Positions 1 through 7,439 of a stretch of 22,762 nucleotides of DNA are shown piece after piece (position 1 is the stretch's first letter; the number at the start of each line of letters is the position of its first letter). The DNA comes from JBIKLM01 sp044375105. Lineage in GTDB: Bacteria; Planctomycetota; UBA1135; GCA-002686595. The notes below the pieces were generated by a model. That model had not been told where the DNA came from. It worked only from the letters and a program-made list of their open reading frames with translations, and ran no database searches. The translations under genes and the position numbers were made by a program. Location: NCBI GenBank assembly GCA_044375105.1, contig JBILNK010000060.1, positions 1 through 22,762 of the forward strand. Reading direction: 5' to 3'.

Positions 1-1545
1 CGCCTGTCGCGGGCGCGGGTCGAGATCGTGCCCCATGGGGATCTGGCGGCGCTCGAAGCGACGCTCGAGCGCGTGGCGGGGCAGCGCCGGCGCTTGGTGC
101 TGACCGAAGGCGTGTTCTCGATGGACGGCGACCGCGCGCCGCTGATCGAGCTGGCCGCGGCCTGCGAGCGCCACGGGGCCTGGCTGCTGGTCGATGAAGC
201 CCACAGCGCCGGCCTGCTCGGCCCCCGGGGCGCCGGCGCCTGGGCCGAGGTCGAGGGTCGTGCCGCCCCGCGGCTCTTGGCGCGCCTGGTCACCGGCGGC
301 AAAGCCCTGGGTGTCGCCGGCGCGCTGGTGGTCGCCAGGCGCCCCGTGATCGAGCTGCTCGTCAACCGCGCGCGCAGCTTCATCTACACCACCGCGCCGC
401 CGCCGGCCGTGGCCGCTATGCTGGCGCGCTCGATCGATCTGCAGCCGGAATCAGACGAGCCGCGCCGGCGCTGCCTCGAGCTGGCCCAGCGCCTCTACGG
501 CCACCTGACGGAGCTGGCCGCGGAGCACGGCCTGCCCGCGCCGCAGCAGCCGGCAGCGGCGATCGTGCCCTGGATCCTGGGGGAGGAGCGGGCCGCGCTG
601 CACAGCGCGGCGCAGGCCCAAGCGGCCGGTTTTGACGTGCGCGCCGTGCGGCCGCCGACGGTGCCCGCGGGCTCGGCCCGCCTGCGCCTGGTGACCCACG
701 CCGACAACACCGAGGAGCAGGTCGATCGCTTGGCGCAAGCGCTGGCTCTGGCCCTGCGAGGCCCGGCCCGTGGGCGCTCAGCGGCCGCTCCGGACGCGCG
801 CGGAATCGAGCGCCAAGCGGCCGCAACGGGCTTGTCCGCCACGGCCGCCGCGGCCCCGCCGCGCGGCTCCGCAACCCCCTCCGGCCGGCTGCTGGTGGTG
901 GCCGGCACCGACACCGGCGTGGGCAAGACCGTGGGCAGCGCCTGGGCCTTGCACGTGCTCGGCCAGCGCGGCCCGCTGGGCTATTGGAAGCCGGTGCAGA
1001 CCGGCTCCGACAGCGACACGGACACCGTGCGCGCCCTGTGGGGCGCGCAGCCGCCGGAGGGCTTCTTGGCCAGTCCCCTGCGCCATTACGCCCTGCCGGC
1101 CTCCCCGGACCAAGCCGCCGAAGCGGAGTGCACGCGCGTGCCGGTCGAGGCCCTGACGCCGGCGCTGGAGCAACTGCTGGCGGCGCACCCCGAGCGCCGC
1201 TTCGTGGTCGAGCTGGCCGGCGGCCTGCTGGTCCCCTACCGCGATGGCTTCCAGCAGCTCGACTGGCTGGCCTCCCTGCGCGGGCACATCGAACTGCTGC
1301 TGGTGGCGCGCGCGGGCCTCGGCACCCTGAACCACACCCAGCTCTCGCTGCAGGCGCTGCGCTCCCGCGGGCTCGATCCCCGCTGCCTGCTGCTGATGGG
1401 CGAGCCCCATCCTAGAAACCTCGCCTACCTGCGCCGCACCGCCGGGCTGGCCCGGATCCACAGCTTGCCGCCGCTCGCGCCCCTCGACCGCGGCGCGCTG
1501 GCCCGGGCCTGCGCCGACATCGACCCCAGCGACCTGCTGCCATGA
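1..1545 (+). CDS. BioF-BioD fusion (AON synthase / dethiobiotin synthetase), 5' partial
   Basis: One continuous frame, open from base 1, carries two biotin enzymes. Residue numbers here count from the codon at base 28. Residues 1 to about 245 are the C-terminal part of a PLP-dependent 8-amino-7-oxononanoate synthase (BioF). It has the DEAHSAG stretch and TGGKALG, whose lysine (codon 301-303) should bind PLP. After an Ala/Pro/Arg-rich linker of about 40 residues comes dethiobiotin synthetase (BioD), with P-loop GTDTGVGKT (bases 904-930), KPVQTG, and ELAGGLLVP where EGAGGL is usual. BioF makes AON from pimeloyl thioester and alanine; BioD closes the ureido ring after BioA. Roughly the first 130-150 BioF residues lie outside the window. 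An in-frame TTG in the linker (832-834) is the only visible possible internal start. The stop overlaps the bioA ATG. The two domain assignments are firm; a bacterial F-D fusion is unusual. Confidence 0.93.
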   Translation, partial: RLSRARVEIVPHGDLAALEATLERVAGQRRRLVLTEGVFSMDGDRAPLIELAAACERHGAWLLVDEAHSAGLLGPRGAGAWAEVEGRAAPRLLARLVTGGKALGVAGALVVARRPVIELLVNRARSFIYTTAPPPAVAAMLARSIDLQPESDEPRRRCLELAQRLYGHLTELAAEHGLPAPQQPAAAIVPWILGEERAALHSAAQAQAAGFDVRAVRPPTVPAGSARLRLVTHADNTEEQVDRLAQALALALRGPARGRSAAAPDARGIERQAAATGLSATAAAAPPRGSATPSGRLLVVAGTDTGVGKTVGSAWALHVLGQRGPLGYWKPVQTGSDSDTDTVRALWGAQPPEGFLASPLRHYALPASPDQAAEAECTRVPVEALTPALEQLLAAHPERRFVVELAGGLLVPYRDGFQQLDWLASLRGHIELLLVARAGLGTLNHTQLSLQALRSRGLDPRCLLLMGEPHPRNLAYLRRTAGLARIHSLPPLAPLDRGALARACADIDPSDLLP

Positions 1546-2828
1546 GCCGACCCGCGCCCAGCGGGGACCTCGCGGCGCGCGACGCGCGCCTGCTCTGGCA
1601 CCCCTACACCCAACACGGGCTCGAGCCGGCGCCCCTGGCCGTGCGCGCGGCGCAAGGCGCCGAGCTGGTGCTCGACGACGGCCGGCGCCTGGTGGACGCG
1701 ATCTCCTCCTGGTGGACCTGCCTGCACGGCCACGGCCGCCCGGAGCTGATCGAGGCCATGGCCTCCCAGGCGCGCCAGCTCGACCACGTGCTGTTCGCCG
1801 GCGCGACCCACGAGCCCGCCGTGGCCCTGGCCGAGCGCTTGCAACCGCTGCTGCCCGCGGGCCTAACGCGCCTGTTCTACAGCGACGACGGCTCGACCGC
1901 GGTCGAGATCGCCCTCAAGCTGGCCTACCAGGCCCAGGAGCGCCGCGGCGAGGGCCAGCGGCGCCTGTTCGTGGCCCTGGAGGGCGGCTACCACGGCGAC
2001 ACCTTCGGCGCCATGGCCGTGGGCGACCCGGACCCCTTCTTCCTGCCCTTCCGCGAGCTGCTGTTCGACGTCCGGCGCGTGGCCCCGACCGCCGAGGCCC
2101 TGGCCGCGCTGCTCGAACAGGAGGGCCAGCGCGCGGCCGCCTTGATCGTCGAGCCCCTGATCCAAGGCGCCGCCGGCATGCGGCTCCACTCGGCCGAATT
2201 CCTGCGCGCCGCCCGCGCCCTGTGCGACCGCCACGGGCTGTTCCTGATCGCCGATGAGGTCATGACCGGCTTCGGCCGCAGCGGCGAGCTGTTCGCCTGC
2301 GGGCGCGCCGGCATCGCCCCCGATCTGATGACCCTGGCCAAGGGCCTGACCGGCGGGCTCCTGCCCCTGGCCGCCACCGCCGCCAGCGAAGCGATCTACG
2401 CCGCCTTCCTGGGCCGACAGCGCTCGCGGGCCTTCTTCCACGGGCACTCCTTCACCGCCCATCCGATCGGCTGCGCCGTGGCCTTGCGCTCCCTTGAGCT
2501 GTGTCTCGCAGAGCATGTCCCCGCGCGGCTCGAAGCCCTCGGCCAGCGCCTCCACGCCCGCCTGGCCAGCGCCCTCGAGGGCGACCCGCGCGCGCGCGGA
2601 CTGCGCCAGCTGGGCGGCATGGTGGCCTTCGACCTGTGCGCCGAGCGCGGCGACGTCCAGGGCTACCTGAGCGAATTGAGCCCGCGCCTGCGCCAGGTCG
2701 CCATCGACCACGGCGTTCTCCTGCGCCCCCTAGGCCAGGTGGTCTACGCCCTGCCCCCCGCCTGCACCGACCCCGACCAGCTCGAGCTCATCGCCCGCGC
2801 CATGCTGGCCCTGGTCGACGCCGCCTGA
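1542..2828 (+). CDS. bioA: Adenosylmethionine-8-amino-7-oxononanoate aminotransferase (BioA)
   Basis: A 428-residue class III PLP aminotransferase that converts AON to 7,8-diaminononanoate using S-adenosylmethionine as amino donor, the step between the two activities of the upstream fusion. Family signatures run in order: LLWHPYTQH near the N-terminus, ISSWWTCLHGHGRPE, GGYHGDTFGAMAVGD, EPLIQGAAGM, ADEVMTGFGRSG, and LAKGLTGG, whose Lys267 is the PLP lysine. FFHGHSFTAHPIGCAVAL follows. The double Trp and the HPYT segment separate BioA from other omega-aminotransferases. Length is normal for the family. The ATG sits inside ATGA at 1542-1545, overlapping the stop of the fusion gene, so translation is probably coupled. 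No BirA operator was recognised because the operon start lies outside the window. Confidence 0.96.
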   Translation: MSRPAPSGDLAARDARLLWHPYTQHGLEPAPLAVRAAQGAELVLDDGRRLVDAISSWWTCLHGHGRPELIEAMASQARQLDHVLFAGATHEPAVALAERLQPLLPAGLTRLFYSDDGSTAVEIALKLAYQAQERRGEGQRRLFVALEGGYHGDTFGAMAVGDPDPFFLPFRELLFDVRRVAPTAEALAALLEQEGQRAAALIVEPLIQGAAGMRLHSAEFLRAARALCDRHGLFLIADEVMTGFGRSGELFACGRAGIAPDLMTLAKGLTGGLLPLAATAASEAIYAAFLGRQRSRAFFHGHSFTAHPIGCAVALRSLELCLAEHVPARLEALGQRLHARLASALEGDPRARGLRQLGGMVAFDLCAERGDVQGYLSELSPRLRQVAIDHGVLLRPLGQVVYALPPACTDPDQLELIARAMLALVDAA

Positions 2829-2841
2829 AGGCAGCGACACG

Positions 2842-2867
2842 CCCCCCGGGGCTGCGCTCCTGGGGGT
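2842..2867 (+). terminator. Possible terminator hairpin after bioA
   Basis: An 8-bp stem, CCCCCGGG (2843-2850) with CCTGGGGG (2859-2866), contains one G-U pair and an 8-nt loop GCTGCGCT. It begins 14 nt after the bioA stop. No T-run follows, so it may be a weak terminator or a palindromic repeat. Confidence 0.35.
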
Positions 2868-3094
2868 TGCGCAGTGTGTTGGCAATCTCCCCGAACCGGA
2901 GAAAGCTCGGCGGGCAGCGGCGATCCCACACCCCATTGGCCGCCGGAGTTCCCAGCGGGGTCACTTAGGGGCTCTCCGGGATGGGAATGACACCGCTTGA
3001 CGCTCCCCAAGCATTGACGATGGCGATCACGTTTGGCAGTCTCCACCTGTAGCCAGCAAGTTGCACCGGTGCATCAGCATTCGCAGAGGATCCT

Positions 3095-3769
3095 ATGCTC
3101 ACCAAGTTTGTTTCGATCTGTGTAGTCGCAGGCACCTGTTCGATTCTCGCTGGCCCTGGGCACATCGACCGCGCGCTAAACTCGGTGAAGGGGGGTAACC
3201 AAAGCTACGCATCGGCACCCCACAGCGCAGTCAGGAACATTATCATTCCCAACGGAATTGCGTGCTATCCAGCCGACGGAGGAACTATTGTCGAGGCCAG
3301 TGGCTCCTGGGTTTGTCTTGATTCCGAAGATGGCTTCACCCTGACGACACCCGGCTCCCTTACGATCCTGGCAGACGGCACCGAAGACCAGTTCTTGCTT
3401 AATTCAGGCGCCAAGTATATGCACTTCGGCAATAGCATTTATCTGGATCCCTACGGATACGATTGGAATAGCGATGAATCCCAGAGCGTTTTAACCCATT
3501 CCAAGCTTAATGTTATTCAAATGCAGAATTCTACAATTAGGAATATTGATTACGGCAGATGCTCAGTCCCAGAGGGCGTTGTTGGAGAGATAACACATTT
3601 TGCATGCAAGTCTGCCAATCCCTGCCTCGTCACGGTGACATACACCATTGGCGCTGGGGGTGGGAAGGATTGCTACGAAGGCGTTTGCAATGCCACATCT
3701 GGCTCGACTATGGCGGCCGGGCCAAGTACGACATTTCTCTTTGGTTTCGATCCGGCAGATTGTCCGTAA
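3095..3769 (+). CDS. Hypothetical secreted protein in low-GC island
   Basis: A 224-residue protein of no family I recognise. The first 20 or so residues (MLTKF, then a hydrophobic stretch to ILAGPG) look like a weak Sec signal peptide. The remainder is polar, rich in Ser, Thr, Gly, Asn and Asp, with six Cys after the signal region that could form disulfides. This resembles an extracellular beta-rich protein. A good Shine-Dalgarno-like AGAGGA (3085-3090) lies 4 nt before the ATG and supports the start. Base composition is near 50% GC over long stretches, with many A/T third positions, unlike the strongly G/C-ending codons of all flanking genes. This suggests transfer or relaxed selection. A small gene for a membrane protein follows 120 nt later on the same strand and shares the low GC. 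Function unknown. Confidence 0.6.
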   Translation: MLTKFVSICVVAGTCSILAGPGHIDRALNSVKGGNQSYASAPHSAVRNIIIPNGIACYPADGGTIVEASGSWVCLDSEDGFTLTTPGSLTILADGTEDQFLLNSGAKYMHFGNSIYLDPYGYDWNSDESQSVLTHSKLNVIQMQNSTIRNIDYGRCSVPEGVVGEITHFACKSANPCLVTVTYTIGAGGGKDCYEGVCNATSGSTMAAGPSTTFLFGFDPADCP

Positions 3770-3889
3770 TGTACAGCGAAGAATCAGGCCTTGCCTGTCG
3801 CAACTTTGGCGGCGGGGGGGTGCCTGCGGGTTTAGGCAGAATTCAAACGCTAGGCGAGACATCCCAGCAGCCCGCGTCCAATACGAGAA

Positions 3890-4345
3890 ATGAGGCCTTC
3901 GCGCGCCAACCGTACGATGGTTTTGTTGATGGTGGCTGTCATTGGCTTACTCGCCTATCTTGGCCTGAGCGAAAAGACCATCGATCACGCCACTGCGGCC
4001 TTCCCGATAGAGGATCGTGCCAAGCGTAGCTCTCTGGTACAGGAGCCTGGGATCGAAGCCCGGATTCGCACGCCCCCCGATCTCGAGCCGCGGTCGACGC
4101 TAGATGCTGTCGAAGGCCGAGACTTGAATTCAGGAGTCGGGGCCGAGCGCTCGGAGGTCGAGGGAGCAACGCCTGATCGGAATCTGCAGCAGACTGAGCC
4201 TGCAGAACACGGGCAGAGTTCCCCACCATCATCGGCGAGCGATCCAGCGCTCGACCAAAAGTCCGCTGACGAAAGGTGGCGGAACGAATGGTTAAAGAAG
4301 ACCAAGGAAAACATCCTGCGGCAGCAGGGCTTGCTGCCTCCTTAG
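3890..4345 (+). CDS. Hypothetical single-pass membrane protein
   Basis: A 151-residue protein, not recognised. Residues about 10-27 (MVLLMVAVIGLLAYLGL) form one hydrophobic segment following a short Arg-containing N-terminus, so a signal anchor with the rest outside the cytoplasm is likely. Residues about 30-120 are hydrophilic and low in complexity (Glu, Ser, Pro, Asp) and probably disordered. The last 30 residues contain a charged, possibly helical patch (ERWRNEWLKKTKENILRQQG). No strong ribosome-binding site precedes the ATG. Third-position G/C is lower than in the flanking housekeeping genes but higher than in the preceding gene. It may belong with that gene as a two-gene accessory unit. 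The frame is clean but without homology support, so it could be spurious. Confidence 0.5.
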   Translation: MRPSRANRTMVLLMVAVIGLLAYLGLSEKTIDHATAAFPIEDRAKRSSLVQEPGIEARIRTPPDLEPRSTLDAVEGRDLNSGVGAERSEVEGATPDRNLQQTEPAEHGQSSPPSSASDPALDQKSADERWRNEWLKKTKENILRQQGLLPP

Positions 4346-4431
4346 GAGCGAGACGTCAGCGACTGATCGCGGATACACCGTGGGCCTGCGAGCCGGAAGC
4401 TGAGCGCGATGGGCGGCCGATGCTTGGGTGT

Positions 4432-4458
4432 CGGTCGGCCCCAGCGGGTGGCCGACCG
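4432..4458. terminator. Perfect 9-bp hairpin between convergent genes
   Basis: CGGTCGGCC (4432-4440) and GGCCGACCG (4450-4458) form a perfect 9-bp stem with a 9-nt loop. It lies between the plus-strand gene ending at 4345 and the minus-strand gene ending at 4605. A bidirectional terminator without a T-run is the simplest reading. No gene was seen in the rest of 4346-4604. Confidence 0.4.
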
Positions 4459-4604
4459 GCACCAGGGGCGGAGGGAGCTGGCAGGACGAAGGGCTCGTGG
4501 GCAACCAAGCCGGTCGGCGCGATCGCCGAGAGCAGCCAGCCGGCCTCGAAGGCCTGTTCCCCGTCCGGCGGCGCAGGCGGGCCTCGGGGAGGCCGCGGAG
4601 CGGG

Positions 4605-5225
4605 TCAGCGGGCGGGGGGCGGGCCGGACCAGCCGGCGGGCTGGGTGCCGATGTCGCCAGCGATCAGGCGCGCGGCTTGGCGGCGCAGGGCCGATTCGCT
4701 GCTGCCGGGTTTCATGCCCGCGCGGCGTGCGTCTTCGATGGCGCGCTCGAGGGAATCGGGCTGGCGTTCGATGCGGAACAGGGCGGCCACCATCGCGGCG
4801 CGGCTGCCGGTCTCGCAGAACAGCAGGGCCGGGCGGTCCTCCGCGGCGGCCAGGGCGGTCAGGGCGCGATCGACCTCGCCATCGCTGAGCTGCTCGGGAT
4901 CGATCGGGGCGTGGGCGTACTCCATGCCCAGGTCGCGGGCCTGCAGCGCCAGCGCGGAGTCCGGGGCCGGGCTCTGGCGCAGGTCCAGCAGCAGGCCCAC
5001 GCCGCGGCGCGCGGCCAGCTCCAGCTCCTCGGGCCCCGGCACGCTGCCCAGGTACATCTGGCCCCATTGGAAGCAGCTCTTGAGGCCGCCGAATTTGGCG
5101 GGCTCGAGGTGCACCACCGCCGCCGCCTCGGTCGAGCTCGCACTCTGGCAGCCGACCAGGGCCAGCGCGGTGAGCAGCAGGCCGGGCCAGGGCAGGATCC
5201 GAGGGCGGCGTTGTCGGGTCGGCAT
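4605..5225 (-). CDS. Lipoprotein with DUF442-like tyrosine-phosphatase-type domain
   Basis: A 206-residue protein with a basic N-terminus, a hydrophobic stretch and lipobox LVGC, predicting lipidation at Cys26 and attachment to a membrane outside the cytoplasm. Residues about 50-160 resemble the DUF442 / beta-lactamase-hydrolase-like phosphatase fold, related to dual-specificity phosphatases. They show YLGSVPGPEELELAARRGV near the start, the strand LLLDLRQ, and a P-loop-like LLFCETGSRAAMV with Cys137 and Arg142. The spacing is C-x4-R, not the C-x5-R of classical tyrosine phosphatases, and the preceding residue is Phe instead of His, so catalysis is not assured. The ATG start is supported by the signal peptide. 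It is probably monocistronic; a TATAGG-like box lies about 40 nt upstream. Substrate unknown. Confidence 0.75.
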   Translation of the reverse strand: MPTRQRRPRILPWPGLLLTALALVGCQSASSTEAAAVVHLEPAKFGGLKSCFQWGQMYLGSVPGPEELELAARRGVGLLLDLRQSPAPDSALALQARDLGMEYAHAPIDPEQLSDGEVDRALTALAAAEDRPALLFCETGSRAAMVAALFRIERQPDSLERAIEDARRAGMKPGSSESALRRQAARLIAGDIGTQPAGWSGPPPAR

Positions 5226-5299
5226 CGCGGGTCGAAGTCGGTGGGTCTGGGCCGAGGAGGCAGCCTATACGCCGGCTTACGGCCGGCCGAGGGCGAAAA

Positions 5300-5716
5300 C
5301 TAGTCCGGTCGGCGGCGCAGGACGGCCAGCGCCAGGCCGGCCCAGGTGGCCAGCCAGGCGAGCCCCCCCAGGGGGGTCAGCGGACCGAGCCAGCGCGGCC
5401 CGCCTAGGGCCAGCCCGTAGAGCGAGCCGCTGAACAGCAGCGCGCCCAGGACCAGCCCGCGGGCCAGCCAGCGCTCGACGCCTGGGGATACGGGCCAGCC
5501 CGGCTGGGCGGATCCCGCCGCCAGGGCCAGCAGCGCCAGTCCGTGTCCGAGCTGGTAGCGCACCGCGGTGTCCCAGGTATCCGCCTGGCCGGCCTGCTCG
5601 AGGCGCTCTTCGAGGGCGTGGGCCCCGAAGGCCCCCAATAGAACCGCGCTGCCGCAGAGCAGGGCGGCCAGCAGGAGCTGGGAACGGATCGATCGGCTGG
5701 GCTCTCGGGGTTGCAT
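5300..5716 (-). CDS. DUF423 (YgdD-type) inner-membrane protein
   Basis: A 138-residue integral membrane protein with about four hydrophobic segments. It carries the DUF423 signatures LGAFGAHALEERL near residue 27, then WDTAVRYQLGHGLALLAL, then FSGSLYGLALGGPRWLGPLTPLGG toward the C-terminus. The family is widespread in Gram-negative bacteria; its function is not established. I chose the ATG at 5714-5716 because the protein then begins just before the first membrane segment. A TTG at 5786-5788 would add 24 residues of low-quality sequence. It follows the MBOAT operon on the same strand after a 247-nt gap containing a hairpin, so it is probably transcribed separately. Confidence 0.88.
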   Translation of the reverse strand: MQPREPSRSIRSQLLLAALLCGSAVLLGAFGAHALEERLEQAGQADTWDTAVRYQLGHGLALLALAAGSAQPGWPVSPGVERWLARGLVLGALLFSGSLYGLALGGPRWLGPLTPLGGLAWLATWAGLALAVLRRRPD

Positions 5717-5913
5717 CGGCGCGGCGGGCCGGGCCGACGCCTTCCGTCGCGCCCCTTCGACCCGCTCAGCCCACAGCTTGAGCCCCAAAGCCCCAGACCG
5801 GAAAGCCCCTCCCGGCGATCTCGCGGAACCTGGCGCCCTGGAGTCCCTGCAGCCCCCGGATCCCGGGCCCCCAGGCCCCCCCAGCGCCCCCGCCAGGGCT
5901 CGCCGCGGCAGGC

Positions 5914-5939
5914 GGACCCCAAAAGCCCCGCCGGGGTCC
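5914..5939 (-). terminator. Hairpin after MBOAT gene, candidate operon terminator
   Basis: GGACCCC (5914-5920) and GGGGTCC (5933-5939) form a perfect 7-bp stem with a 12-nt loop. On the minus strand it starts about 24 nt past the MBOAT stop codon. It is followed by GC-rich sequence without a clear T-run. A second GCGGACCCC copy lies at about 5949, so an alternative fold is possible. Confidence 0.4.
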
Positions 5940-5963
5940 GGCCTCGCGCGGACCCCGGGCTGC

Positions 5964-7427
5964 TCAGAACTGGAAGTAGATGTACGGCGTCTGGCCGACG
6001 ACCAGCCAGGCCACGGCGCCCGCCACCAGGCCGGTCAGCAGGCCGACCAGCAGCTCCGGGCAGCGCAGGAAACGCCGGTGGAACCACTCGGTGATCGCCG
6101 GGGGCCAGAAGTGCGACAGGGCTCCGAAGGCCAGGGCCCACCAGGCCCAAACCTTGATCGCCTCGACCCCGAAGCCCGCGCTCGGCGTGACCATGGCCAC
6201 CAGCTGGTCCCAGCTGCGGGCGCGGATGAACAAGCAGGAGAAGACGATGAAGTGGAAGGTCAGGAACCAGGAGAGCAGGCTGCGGGGCAGGTTCGTGGCG
6301 AATTCCTTGCCGCCGCGCAGACGCTCGAAGACCCGCTCGAAGATCATGGTCGTGCCCTGCAGCAGGCCGTAGAGCACCCATAGGAGGCTGGCCCCGTGCC
6401 AGACGCCGATGACCAGCATGGTGATCAGCAGGTTCCGGCGCACGCGGTTCTCGCCGCCCCGGGAACCGCCCAGGGGGAAATAGATGTAGTCGCGCACCCA
6501 GCTCGACAGCGAGATGTGCCAGCGGCGCCAGAATTCGCGCACGGAGCGCGAACGGTACGGAGTGACGAAGTTCTCGGTCAGGTCGAAGCCGACCAGCTTG
6601 GCGGTGCCGATGGCGATATCCGAGTACCCCGAGAAGTCGAAATAGATCTGGAAGGCGAAGCCGTACAGGGCCAGCAGGTGCACCAGGGCCGAGTAGTTGC
6701 CGGGTTCGGCGTAGACCGGGTCCACCAGGTGCTGGCCCAGCACGTCGGCCAGCGCGATCTTCTTGAGCAGGCCCGTGTTCATGCGCCACAGGCCCTCGCG
6801 CAGGCGCTCCGACCCGAAGCGCGGGCGGTATTCGAGCTGGGGCAGGAAGTCGATGGCGCGCACGATCGGGCCGGCCACCAGCTGCGGGAAGAAGCTGACG
6901 AACAGGGCGAAGTCGGTGAAGCTCTTGGCGGGCGCCAGGTTGCCCCGATAGATGTCGATCGTGTAGGAGAGGGTCTGGAAGGTGTAGAATGAGATGCCGA
7001 TCGGGATCAGGATGCCGGTCAGCTGCTCGTTGAGCAGGAAGCGCGGCAAAGCGGCCTGCGTGAAGGCCAGGGGATCGAAGGCGATGCCGAGCCAGGAGAG
7101 GCCCTCGGCGACGCTGCGCAGGGCCCAGTCGGTGTACTTGAAGAAGCCCAGGACCCCCAGGTTGCCGAGCAGGGAGATCCACAGGAAGCGGCGCGCCCTG
7201 GCCTGGTCGCCGGCCTGGCGAGCCGCGTGGATCCGATGGCCGCAGATCCAGTCGAGGAAGGTCGAATAGACCAGCAGCGTCAGGAACCAGACGTTGTAGC
7301 TGCCGTAGAAATACAGCGAACCGGCCAGCAGCAGCAGGTTGCGCGGCTCGCGCCGATTGGCCAGCAGCCAGAACAGCGGCAGAATCGCCGCCAAGAAGCC
7401 CAGGAACTGGACGCTGTGGAAGTTCAA
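5964..7427 (-). CDS. MBOAT-family O-acyltransferase (AlgI-like)
   Basis: A 487-residue polytopic membrane protein of the MBOAT family closest in pattern to AlgI, which moves acyl groups across the membrane onto exported polysaccharides. Visible hallmarks are the opening NFHSVQFLGFL, SFFPQLVAGPIVR (about 178-190), FQIYFDFSGYSDIAIG (about 259-274), FWRRWHISLSSWVRDYIYFPLGG (about 299-321, His304) and GVWHGASLLWVLYG (about 341-354), where His344 is the expected catalytic residue. The likely start is TTG at 7425-7427. It gives the normal family N-terminus, no ATG lies nearby, and it sits 12 nt after the SGNH gene. It is the last gene of a tight four-gene operon. MBOAT plus SGNH pairs are typical of alginate, cellulose and similar acetylation systems; the acyl donor and acceptor here are unknown. 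Confidence 0.93.
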   Translation of the reverse strand: MNFHSVQFLGFLAAILPLFWLLANRREPRNLLLLAGSLYFYGSYNVWFLTLLVYSTFLDWICGHRIHAARQAGDQARARRFLWISLLGNLGVLGFFKYTDWALRSVAEGLSWLGIAFDPLAFTQAALPRFLLNEQLTGILIPIGISFYTFQTLSYTIDIYRGNLAPAKSFTDFALFVSFFPQLVAGPIVRAIDFLPQLEYRPRFGSERLREGLWRMNTGLLKKIALADVLGQHLVDPVYAEPGNYSALVHLLALYGFAFQIYFDFSGYSDIAIGTAKLVGFDLTENFVTPYRSRSVREFWRRWHISLSSWVRDYIYFPLGGSRGGENRVRRNLLITMLVIGVWHGASLLWVLYGLLQGTTMIFERVFERLRGGKEFATNLPRSLLSWFLTFHFIVFSCLFIRARSWDQLVAMVTPSAGFGVEAIKVWAWWALAFGALSHFWPPAITEWFHRRFLRCPELLVGLLTGLVAGAVAWLVVGQTPYIYFQF

Positions 7428-7439
7428 GGCGGCGTCCGG

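Noticed and set aside
3559..4029. A 156-codon plus-strand frame overlapping both island genes
   Set aside because: It has no signal, no ribosome-binding site and no family match, and conflicts with the two better-supported frames.
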